Shown here: in pieces, positions 1-6,039 of the stretch
How the letters are laid out: each line of letters opens with the position of its first letter
Position numbering within the stretch: the stretch's first letter is position 1
Position numbers and translations under genes: made by a program
DNA from: Lentisphaeria bacterium
GTDB lineage: Bacteria; Verrucomicrobiota; Lentisphaeria; Victivallales; JAUVCU01
NCBI GenBank assembly: GCA_030590715.1
Contig: JAUVCU010000096.1
Location: 1-6,267 of the forward strand
Length of the DNA: 6,267 nt
Direction: 5' to 3'
Notes under the pieces: model-generated
Told to the model about the DNA's origin: nothing
Databases searched by the model: none
Seen by the model: only the letters and a program-made list of their open reading frames with translations

Positions 1-141
1 TTGAACGCATGCGTCAGCTGTCATAGTTCAAACTTTAGTTTGTCTGCAATAAATATTGCTTGCACGCTGAAGCGTGAATTAACACAGCTAACGCAGTTTT
101 TCCACATCAATCTAAATCCCACACTTAACTGGAACAGAGCC
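1..141. mobile_element. Putative insertion-element end (partial)
   Basis: Phosphatase homology to the right begins abruptly at about 143-146, and the bases just left of it read, on the minus strand, GGCTCTGTTCCAGTTAAGTG. This resembles a terminal inverted repeat starting at an element's outer edge. The segment is packed with inverted repeats: TTGAAC at 1-6 pairs with GTTCAA at 26-31, ACGCATGCGT lies at 5-14, and three palindromes lie at 29-76. A minus-strand ATG at 24-22 opens a frame (MTADACVQ) running off the window edge, which could be the start of a transposase, but eight codons cannot show this. No strong ribosome binding site precedes that ATG. Family, second end and target duplication are outside the window. 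The identification rests on context and the truncated neighbour, so it is tentative. Confidence 0.38.
29..76. repeat. Three perfect 14-base palindromes at 17-base period
   Basis: Seen directly: CAAACTTTAGTTTG (29-42), GCAATAAATATTGC (46-59) and CACGCTGAAGCGTG (63-76). Each has two perfectly complementary 6-base arms around 2 bases; as RNA or single-stranded DNA each would be a 5-bp stem with a 4-base loop. The three share a shape but not a sequence. Their centres are exactly 17 bases apart, separated by 3-base spacers (TCT, TTG). On the minus strand they lie immediately upstream of the possible transposase start at position 24, the last ending 4 bases before it. A role in blocking read-through expression or in protein binding is inference. 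Confidence 0.75.
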
Positions 142-142
142 T

Positions 143-412
143 AACTTTTTCTCTGATATAATTGGGGATGGAAGTGGTTTTAAACTTAAACCTTCTCCTG
201 AATCTCTAAATTATATTTTGAGAAAAACGAGCTCTTTACCGCATGAGAGTTGGATGGTCGGAGACCATCATACTGATGTTGTTTCAGGCAAAAATGCCGG
301 GATGAAAACAGCTTTTCACTCCGGAGGTATCGGTAGCTATGGTGATGACGTTGTTGATTTTGAGTACTCTCGTTTTGGTCAGGTTGTTGATTTTATAATA
401 AATTCAGGTTAA
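143..412 (+). pseudogene. HAD-family phosphatase, C-terminal remnant
   Basis: The reading frame from about 143 to the TAA at 410-412 encodes roughly 89 residues resembling the C-terminal part of phosphoglycolate-phosphatase-like HAD hydrolases. Visible motifs in order are the lysine motif (LKPSPESL, about 182-208), corresponding to HAD motif III with its 'KPxP' signature, and motif IV (MVGDHHTDVVSGKNAG), which carries the acidic Mg2+-binding residues GDxxxD. The N-terminal half, with the nucleophile motif DxDxT and the cap domain, is missing. The left boundary coincides with the end of the putative insertion element at about 141, so an insertion or deletion probably removed the 5' part. A TTG at 218 could start a 64-residue peptide, but this would lack the nucleophile and the lysine motif. 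There are no stops or frameshifts in what remains, which suggests fairly recent damage. The intact family members dephosphorylate small phosphorylated metabolites; this copy should be inactive. Confidence 0.72.
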
Positions 413-432
413 TAAGGGTACTTGAAGATAGC

Positions 433-461
433 TTGACTAGCCTCGTTATATCTAGTTTAGT
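433..461 (+). promoter_or_regulatory. Possible sigma70-type promoter for the TPR gene
   Basis: TTGACT at 433-438 is a good -35 match. It is followed after 17 bases by TTTAGT at 456-461, a 4-of-6 match to the -10 consensus; an alternative is TAGTAT at 458-463. It lies in the 170-base gap between the phosphatase relic and the start codon at 583 and would give a leader of roughly 115 bases. AT-rich DNA yields such matches by chance. Confidence 0.25.
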
Positions 462-582
462 ATTAGCCCCTTAAATGGTTTTGGGTCTGTAGGGCAAGTT
501 TGAAATAGTCATCATTTGTGCTAATCGTATTTATATGTTATTTAAAATATAATTCTCAAACCTTTTAACTCAGAGGTCTGTA

Positions 583-1947
583 ATGTCACTATCACTTGAA
601 GAGAATCAGGCTGTATTGGAGAAGTTAGAGCGCTATAATGAGCACCCTGTTAATCTTGATTACGGTATTAAGGCGCATAGGAGTTTGTTCAACAATAACT
701 ATACCGAAGAGGCCGATGAGATTGCAGAAGAGTTGGAGTCAAAGTTCGGAGGTTGCGCAAAGCTTCTCATTCATCTTGGACAATGCTGTTTAAATAATCC
801 TGACCGTTCTGTTGAGTTGTATAAAGAAGCCTTACAGCTTGAGCCGGAAAACGAAGTGGCATCGATCTCTTTATCTGAAGTTTATATCAAATGTGGTAAG
901 CCGGAAGCCGCATGGGCGGTAATCGAGTCTATGCTGGATAAGAAACAAAGTGTTAATATTAATATTTTGTACAGTCTCGCATCAGCATTTCGGGAAGAAA
1001 ATGATCTTCAGAGAATGAGAGATATGCTGAACCTCATCAGTGTTCTTGATAATGGTGATACTGATGAATCATCGGATTCGGGATTCTCCCCAAGCCAGTC
1101 TGCAACGAAAGTAAATCGTGAGGAATCAGACGTTTTAATAACTCCTTTTTTTAGACACATCGGATTTACTCTTGGCCTCACAGTCTTTATTTTTGTCGCT
1201 GTATTAGGTTTCAATAAGTCCCTGGAGTTGTTTTTTGGATCAGATATCGAATTGTACATAGTTAACGGCTTTGATCATGAAATGATTTTACAGATTGAAG
1301 ATCATGAAGAATTAAAAATCCCCCGTAATAGTTATAGTTCTATAAATATATCGATAGGTCACTATACCGCTGATTATACGGTCGGTCGTTTGTCCAGTAA
1401 GCTTGAGTTTGGAATAAAAAGTTCTCTAAAAGAAAGCATTTACAGGGATCATGTACATGTGTTGAATCCAGCACGTGCAGCGGTCGTTTTTTCTGAAACT
1501 TTTGACGGTGAAGAAAAAAGTAAGGAAGCTGGGCCAAGGCGTGATTATATATTGGACAAGCAATACATGACTTTGTCCAGGGCTGATTATCTGTTTACAC
1601 CGTTCCCGTATTATTTAAACCATGTGGCTGATAATGCTGAGCCTAAAACTAGGATCTCTGTGCTGAATGGTACCTGTTTGGATGCTTTGAAGGTATTTAG
1701 GCAAAATGTGATAAGTCCTCTTGAAATTGCTCAATTTGCTGAGAATCACATGATGGCCGGCCATAACGAATCCATTTTAAAAGAGTATCTTGCTTTGGTT
1801 GACAGCTATCAAATGTATGACCGAAGTCTGGATTTTATGAAAATACTTTCACTTAGTAATCCAAATATAAAAGAAATTGAGCAGGCATATTCCGCTTTAA
1901 ACAGGAAAGTGAAACGTCAGAATTCTGTTGTTTTACGCTCTAAATAA
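583..1947 (+). CDS. TPR-repeat membrane protein of unknown function
   Basis: A 454-residue protein. Residues about 25-155 are helical and TPR-like: pairs of helices with small residues at repeat positions, such as 'SVELYKEALQLEPENEVA' near 76-93 and 'LSEVYIKCGKPEAAWAVIE' near 97-115. An acidic, serine-rich linker (about 155-183) leads to one membrane segment at about 193-211. The following region begins with a short beta-rich stretch 'LYIVNGFDHEMILQIEDHEELKIP' (about 224-247), which resembles PEGA-like surface or stalk domains. A segment 'VHVLNPARAAVVFSE' (about 291-305) and a helical C-terminus follow. The likely topology is TPR in the cytoplasm and the rest outside, but charges flanking the helix are not decisive. 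The start is supported by AGAGG at 572-576, six bases before the ATG. It is apparently a single-gene unit, with no clear terminator after it. TPR domains mediate protein-protein contacts; a scaffold or envelope role is inference, and a link to the pilus-like operon downstream is unproven because clpP lies between. Confidence 0.82.
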   Translation: MSLSLEENQAVLEKLERYNEHPVNLDYGIKAHRSLFNNNYTEEADEIAEELESKFGGCAKLLIHLGQCCLNNPDRSVELYKEALQLEPENEVASISLSEVYIKCGKPEAAWAVIESMLDKKQSVNINILYSLASAFREENDLQRMRDMLNLISVLDNGDTDESSDSGFSPSQSATKVNREESDVLITPFFRHIGFTLGLTVFIFVAVLGFNKSLELFFGSDIELYIVNGFDHEMILQIEDHEELKIPRNSYSSINISIGHYTADYTVGRLSSKLEFGIKSSLKESIYRDHVHVLNPARAAVVFSETFDGEEKSKEAGPRRDYILDKQYMTLSRADYLFTPFPYYLNHVADNAEPKTRISVLNGTCLDALKVFRQNVISPLEIAQFAENHMMAGHNESILKEYLALVDSYQMYDRSLDFMKILSLSNPNIKEIEQAYSALNRKVKRQNSVVLRSK

Positions 1948-2165
1948 GTATTTATAATCTTTTTTGCTATTTGATTAAACAAATGATATCTTCAAAAACT
2001 ATTCATATATTTTCATCTTTATATGATAATTCATCGAATGTGCCGTCTTTTACTCAAAAAAAGTATTATTCAGCAGAGAGTTCTCCTGTTATTGTGAAAT
2101 AACTGAGCTTATATTTTGAGCAAAAATCAGATGTTTATAGAAAATAATTAAAAGGTTAGTTAATT

Positions 2166-2768
2166 ATGCAAGAAAAAAATGTTTATGTTCCAATGGTAGT
2201 TGAGCAAACTGGTAGTGGAGAAAGAGCATACGATATATATTCTCGACTTCTTAAAGACAGAATTATTTTATTGGGAACTCCTATCGATGATAACGTAGCA
2301 AACCTTGTTGTTGCACAGCTTCTATTTCTTCAGGCTGAAGACCCAAAGAAGGATATTGAGATCTACATTAACAGTCCTGGTGGAGTGATTACTGCAGGTC
2401 TTGCCATTTATGACACGATGCAGATTCTATCATGTGATGTGAAAACATACTGTGTTGGTCAATGTGCGAGTATGGGAGCTATTCTACTTGCAGCTGGTAC
2501 AACTGGAAAGCGTTATGCTCTTCCAAACTCTCGTATTATGATTCATCAGCCGCGTGGTGGTGCTGAAGGAACTGCAGCTGACATTGATATTCAGGCTACT
2601 GAAATACTTAGAATGAGAAAGATGCTGAATAAGCTTCTTGCGGGTCACACTGGTCAGAAAGTGGCAAAGATTGCCAAAGATGTAGAGCGTGATTTCTTTA
2701 TGTCTGCTGATGAAGCTAAGACATATGGTCTTGTTGATCATGTTATTTCATCAACTAAAGATAAATAA
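2166..2768 (+). CDS. clpP: ATP-dependent Clp protease proteolytic subunit ClpP
   Basis: A 200-residue serine peptidase of family S14, the barrel-shaped proteolytic core that degrades proteins fed to it by ClpX or ClpA/C unfoldases in the cytoplasm. The whole family pattern is present: VPMVVEQT near the N-terminus, ERAYDIYSRLLKDRI, YINSPGGVITAG (67-78), and the catalytic triad Ser102 (in GQCASMGA), His127 (in MIHQPRGG) and Asp176 (in ERDFFM). Only about seven residues precede the VPMVVEQT motif, so little or no propeptide is expected. Position 100 is Cys where the common form has Ala (GQAASMGA); the nucleophile is unaffected. AAAGG at 2151-2155 lies 10 bases before the ATG and is a modest ribosome binding site. 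No trigger factor gene precedes it and no clpX follows, unlike the common tig-clpP-clpX order. A strong terminator follows at once, so it is probably monocistronic and should be an active enzyme. Confidence 0.97.
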   Translation: MQEKNVYVPMVVEQTGSGERAYDIYSRLLKDRIILLGTPIDDNVANLVVAQLLFLQAEDPKKDIEIYINSPGGVITAGLAIYDTMQILSCDVKTYCVGQCASMGAILLAAGTTGKRYALPNSRIMIHQPRGGAEGTAADIDIQATEILRMRKMLNKLLAGHTGQKVAKIAKDVERDFFMSADEAKTYGLVDHVISSTKDK

Positions 2769-2792
2769 AAAAACCTTAGTTTTTTAATGTCG

Positions 2793-2827
2793 ATGCCGTG
2801 CTCGTAAAGAGTACGGCATTTTTTTTT
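2793..2827 (+). terminator. Intrinsic terminator of clpP
   Basis: An 11-bp stem (2793-2803 with 2809-2819, one G-T pair), loop GTAAA at 2804-2808, then an uninterrupted run of T to 2827. It starts 25 bases after the clpP stop codon. It separates clpP transcription from the pilus-like operon, which therefore needs its own promoter. Confidence 0.93.
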
Positions 2828-3190
2828 AGACAAGAATTTACATGAAAATGTACCAAATAAGACCCCCGTTTCTGCTTTATCTAATCTCTTTTTCTACCTG
2901 TTATTGTCTTTGTTCAGCTTTACTATGCAATGCTAAATATTTAGTTCTTTAGCTTATTTAGGGAAGGTGTAGGTGTCGGTAATACGACTTTTCATCATCT
3001 CATGATTTGTATATCAGTTGGAGAAACTCATTTTTTCCCTTTTCAACGTTTTACATATAAACAGTGCACTTTGATTTTCTACTTCCTTTGCATGCTCATG
3101 AAAAGTATCGTATAAACTATTAATGACCTGATTTAAAGTAGTTAAGTTTATATAAATATTTAATTTGCTATTAATGTGAGGGATTCTTAA
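2828..3190. other. Gene-free gap with probable operon leader and promoter
   Basis: About 360 bases between the clpP terminator and the start codon at 3191. No RNA gene or convincing coding frame is seen. A 12-base perfect palindrome CTAAATATTTAG lies at 2933-2944, and a small hairpin TACAT-GAAA-ATGTA at 2839-2852. The last 50 bases are very AT-rich and include TATAAA at 3151-3156, a possible -10 element, but no good -35 partner is found at the normal distance. GAGGGA at 3178-3183 is the ribosome binding site for the gene at 3191. The promoter of the downstream operon must lie here because of the upstream terminator; its exact position is not resolved. Confidence 0.5.
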
Positions 3191-4900
3191 ATGGAGCGAG
3201 CTTTGTTCAGAGAAGAAAAGGGGACGGCGACACAAGTAGCTGGCTTTTGCCCTGTCGTTGAATTTAATAAGTTCCTGAAAGTTAATTTGAAGTCATTTCA
3301 AACTGGTATTGGTATTTCTATCCACAAAAAGAGCGTTGTTCTCGTAAAGTCAGAGCATAGTAAAACGGGTTTGTTTACTATCAAAGATTACGTGCGGAAA
3401 GATCTTCCGAATTGTGATATCGATTCCATAACATTTTGCCGATTTCTGAAAGAAACTTACAATAGTTTTACCAGTAAATCAGGTAGTACTTCAGTCTGGG
3501 CGACATTGCCTGCAGATGAGGCTGTTGTAAGGCAGCTCTTAATTCCGAAAGTCCCATTCAAAGAAGTTTCAAATGCCGTTTACTGGTCTTTCAGAAGAGA
3601 GATGAATTTTGATGAAAAAGAGTGTGTTTTTGACTTCGAAATTAACGGTGTTGTTCGTGAGGGAAAAGATGAAAAGTTTTCTGTTACGGCATGCTTAGTT
3701 CCTAAATCCGTTGTTCGAAAACACGTTGAGCTTTTTGCGAAAGCAGGAATAACTCTTTCCGGGCTGACGTTGTCTTGTTTATCTTTTACCAACTTGTTAA
3801 AACGGAAGATGCTTGATTCCGGAGATAAGTCAATCGCATCTGTTTTTGTTGGTGATGACTACTCATGTATAATGATAAACTCAGCCAATGGAGAAGTTTT
3901 TACAAGATATATCAAAGTCGGCATAAGTAATATTTATGAAGAGCTTAAGACTAAATTTCACTTTTTATCAGATGATGAAATTCATGAATATATTACCGTT
4001 TTTACAAAAGCACATTCTGGTGACAGTACTTTAAAAGTAGAAGATGGGGTGTTGGATTCCATTAAGCACTCCTGGAATAGAATACTTGAACGCATCATCA
4101 GCTCTTTCGAATATTATCTTGCCACTTTCAAAGAAAATGGTATCGATAAGGTTTTTATTTCCGGAGAAATAGTGTCTCATCCTGAATTGATCAATATTCT
4201 TGCTGAAAAAGTAGGTGTTGACTTGAAACCTATTAATCCGTTAGAACTTGGCAGTTGTAAAATCTCGAATGGGGAAAATGGTCCGATGCTTACCGAGGCT
4301 GTTAATTTGAGTGTTTCTGATAATTCGTTAACAACAAATCTGCTTTGTGTTTATAGTGATAAATATAAAGACCTCGTTGGTCGAAAACATGTAAGCTCGG
4401 TGGTTGTAGCCTTCACCTTTATGATAATTATCTGCGTGTCAATTTCCATCTGGCTTCAGTTGACTTCAATGAGTAAACAGACTCAGATAGACACCCTTAA
4501 AAGTGTCATCTCCAGCTATAAGGTGAAGTTGAATAGACCGGTAATACTGGATATGGCAACTAAGGTTAAAGAGCGGCAAAACAATTTGAAGCTTTATTGT
4601 GATAAAATGGTCCCTCAGGCGGTTTTAAGTCATGTCTGTGATTCCGTTCCTAACGGAATATCACTCATAGAAGTTTCTGTATTGCTCGTCGATGAAATTA
4701 AAAAAAGAACTAATAATACCGTGATTGTTGAAGGTATTATTACCGAGAAAAATCGTTCTTTTGATATCGTCTTGGGAAGTTTGATGATGAACCTGGAACG
4801 GTCGAATCTGCTTTCTGACGTGCGGCTGACTTATAGTGAAATTGTCCCTTATGGCGATCAGTCTGTACTGGCATTTAAACTTAAACTTTCTATTAATTAA
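3191..4900 (+). CDS. PilM-PilN fusion protein (GspL-like), pilus/secretion alignment complex
   Basis: A 569-residue protein joining two parts that are usually separate. Residues about 36-375 follow the PilM actin-like fold: 'FQTGIGISIHKKSVVLVKSE' at the phosphate-1 position, 'SVFVGDDYSCIMINSANGEVFTRYIKVG' in two strands at phosphate-2 (about 217-244), and 'SFEYYLATFKENGIDKVFISG' (305-325) before the adenosine loop. Residues 382-400 (TNLLCVYSDKYKDLVGRKH) resemble the cytoplasmic N-terminus of PilN (iNLLP plus basic residues). A membrane helix follows at about 401-423, then a coiled-coil and ferredoxin-like region (424-569) typical of periplasmic PilN. The expected topology is actin-like domain in the cytoplasm and C-terminus in the periplasm, as in GspL. 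The actin-fold motifs lack the usual acidic and glycine residues, so nucleotide binding is doubtful. The first about 35 residues are extra, but the start has GAGGGA 7 bases upstream. It is the first gene of the operon. Relatives with the same order are GspL and other PilM-N fusions; family assignment is firm for the fold, less so for the exact system. Confidence 0.83.
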   Translation: MERALFREEKGTATQVAGFCPVVEFNKFLKVNLKSFQTGIGISIHKKSVVLVKSEHSKTGLFTIKDYVRKDLPNCDIDSITFCRFLKETYNSFTSKSGSTSVWATLPADEAVVRQLLIPKVPFKEVSNAVYWSFRREMNFDEKECVFDFEINGVVREGKDEKFSVTACLVPKSVVRKHVELFAKAGITLSGLTLSCLSFTNLLKRKMLDSGDKSIASVFVGDDYSCIMINSANGEVFTRYIKVGISNIYEELKTKFHFLSDDEIHEYITVFTKAHSGDSTLKVEDGVLDSIKHSWNRILERIISSFEYYLATFKENGIDKVFISGEIVSHPELINILAEKVGVDLKPINPLELGSCKISNGENGPMLTEAVNLSVSDNSLTTNLLCVYSDKYKDLVGRKHVSSVVVAFTFMIIICVSISIWLQLTSMSKQTQIDTLKSVISSYKVKLNRPVILDMATKVKERQNNLKLYCDKMVPQAVLSHVCDSVPNGISLIEVSVLLVDEIKKRTNNTVIVEGIITEKNRSFDIVLGSLMMNLERSNLLSDVRLTYSEIVPYGDQSVLAFKLKLSIN

Positions 4901-4930
4901 TCATTAACTTTTATAAAAAAAGGTGAGGTT

Positions 4931-5455
4931 GTGGATTGCAAGCAAAAAATTGACGGGAGAGTTATTAGTTACGCACTGGGGCTGTCTGTTGTTACTGCCT
5001 CTGTCATTTTGTTAACTATTATTCCTCAAAGCAGAAAATTGGTTTCACAAAACAAGGAAAAGAGGGCTCTTGAAGCAGTTGTTGAAGAACATAAGGCATT
5101 GTTGCCAATTTATACAGAACTCTCCGTGATGCTTCTTGAATATTCAGACTTCAACAGTAAACCCATCGAAACAGTTGCTTCGGATATGATTCCAAATGTA
5201 ACGTCCATATTTAAAGGAATTGCAAATAAGTACCGTTTGAAGCACGCAATAGGGGTTCCCCAGTTGAAAAAAGTACGGGAACATAATGTTCTTATCTTTG
5301 ACGTTCTCGTTGTTGGAGAACTCCTCAACTGCAGGTCATTTATCGTAGATGCGATGAATTTGAGCTATATCGAAGGAGTTGAAGAAATAAAAATCGAGCG
5401 GAAAAACGGAAATAGTGAGTGCGCCGTGAAAGTGCACTTGGCCTTGGAAGGATAA
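4931..5455 (+). CDS. PilO-like inner-membrane alignment protein
   Basis: 174 residues with the PilO/GspM plan: a short cytoplasmic tail (1-10), one membrane helix (about 11-32, ending IPQSRKL), a charged helical stretch likely to form a coiled coil (about 37-70, KEKRALEAVVEEHKALL) and a C-terminal alpha-beta domain (about 88-172) of the ferredoxin-like type. In pili, PilO pairs with PilN in the periplasm through these coiled coils and domains, and the complex links the cytoplasmic side to PilP and the secretin. Sequence conservation in this family is weak, so the call rests on length, topology and position just after the PilM-PilN fusion. The start is GTG, with AAGGTG at 4919-4924 about six bases before it; the gap to the previous stop is 30 bases. 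GspM is the alternative label. Confidence 0.72.
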   Translation: MDCKQKIDGRVISYALGLSVVTASVILLTIIPQSRKLVSQNKEKRALEAVVEEHKALLPIYTELSVMLLEYSDFNSKPIETVASDMIPNVTSIFKGIANKYRLKHAIGVPQLKKVREHNVLIFDVLVVGELLNCRSFIVDAMNLSYIEGVEEIKIERKNGNSECAVKVHLALEG

Positions 5456-5484
5456 TCTTATTATATAACACTTGGAGTTGAGAT

Positions 5485-6024
5485 ATGACAATTAGAGAGA
5501 AAATAATTATTCTTGTAACTGGTGTAGTTGTTGTTGTTGGATTAGTGATGCTGAAACCAATGTTGTTTGGAGAGGATGAGAAGGAAAAACCAACGCTAAC
5601 AGCAAAAGACCATAAAGTGTTTGCCTCAGCAGTCAGGGCAGATGTTGCTGCTAATTCACTATCTCTAGAAAATAAAGCTATTCTGGATATCGTAAGTAAT
5701 TCAAGTTTAGAAGATCCGTTTCTTGTTGGTCTGACTCCCCAGGAAATTATAGCGAACGAGAAGAAAGAAAGTAAACAAAGTGATGAGCAGTTAAGAGTAG
5801 CTCCGGAAGACCAGAAAGAGAGGAATAAGTATAATTTTCAGGGGGTTGTTCTGATGGGGCGAAAGAGAATGGCTCTGATTAATGGAGGAGAATATTTCAT
5901 AGGAGAAACAATTAAAGGAACAGAGGCTATAATTCAAAGTATTGGTGATGATGAAGTCATTTTAAGGTACAAGGAAGGAACTCGAAAAGTTAGTATTCCA
6001 CTGAGTCGTAAAGTACTTAAATAA
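5485..6024 (+). CDS. PilP/GspC-like periplasmic linker protein
   Basis: 179 residues: an N-terminal membrane helix (about 5-24), a variable charged linker, a 'DPF' motif at 77-79 typical of PilP and GspC relatives just before their folded domain, a second low-complexity acidic/basic linker (about 92-115) and a C-terminal beta domain (about 116-175, YNFQGVVLMGRKRMALINGG, then EYFIGETIKG and DEVILRYKEGTRKVSIPL). The latter matches the small beta-barrel (HR domain) with its 'G..Y.vGe.i.g..v..I..d.V.L' pattern, which contacts the secretin N-terminal domains. Unlike classical PilP it has no lipobox cysteine and keeps a membrane helix, a GspC-like arrangement. The start is supported by GGAG at 5474-5477. 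It lies 29 bases after the PilO-like gene and 15 bases before the lipoprotein gene. The family call is good; PilP versus GspC is open. Confidence 0.74.
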   Translation: MTIREKIIILVTGVVVVVGLVMLKPMLFGEDEKEKPTLTAKDHKVFASAVRADVAANSLSLENKAILDIVSNSSLEDPFLVGLTPQEIIANEKKESKQSDEQLRVAPEDQKERNKYNFQGVVLMGRKRMALINGGEYFIGETIKGTEAIIQSIGDDEVILRYKEGTRKVSIPLSRKVLK

Positions 6025-6039
6025 TTTGGGAGGATGAAA

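Noticed and set aside
1..144. Open + strand frame ending with TAA at 142-144
   Set aside because: 48 codons, runs in from the window edge, no recognisable motif, and crosses the putative element terminus; most likely chance.
466..513. GCCC...GGGC pairing in the gap before the TPR gene, as a terminator
   Set aside because: Four pairs with a long loop and no T run after it.
1983..2102. 39-codon frame from ATG at 1983 between the TPR gene and clpP
   Set aside because: No ribosome binding site and a serine-rich, low-information product; the region is very AT-rich.
2116..2141. TTGAGC / TATAGA as a clpP promoter
   Set aside because: Spacing of only 14 bases is too short for a normal sigma70 promoter.
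2842..2952. 36-codon hydrophobic frame (MKMYQIRPPF start) after the clpP terminator
   Set aside because: Could look like a small membrane peptide, but no ribosome binding site precedes it and it starts right behind a terminator; insufficient support.
2975..2988. GTCG-GTAATA-CGAC hairpin followed by TTTT, as a terminator or riboswitch part
   Set aside because: Only a 4-bp stem with a short T run and no surrounding conserved structure.
3014..3235. 73-codon minus-strand frame in the gap and first codons of the fusion gene
   Set aside because: Overlaps the start of a well-supported gene, has no recognisable domain and no clear ribosome binding site; treated as a chance frame.
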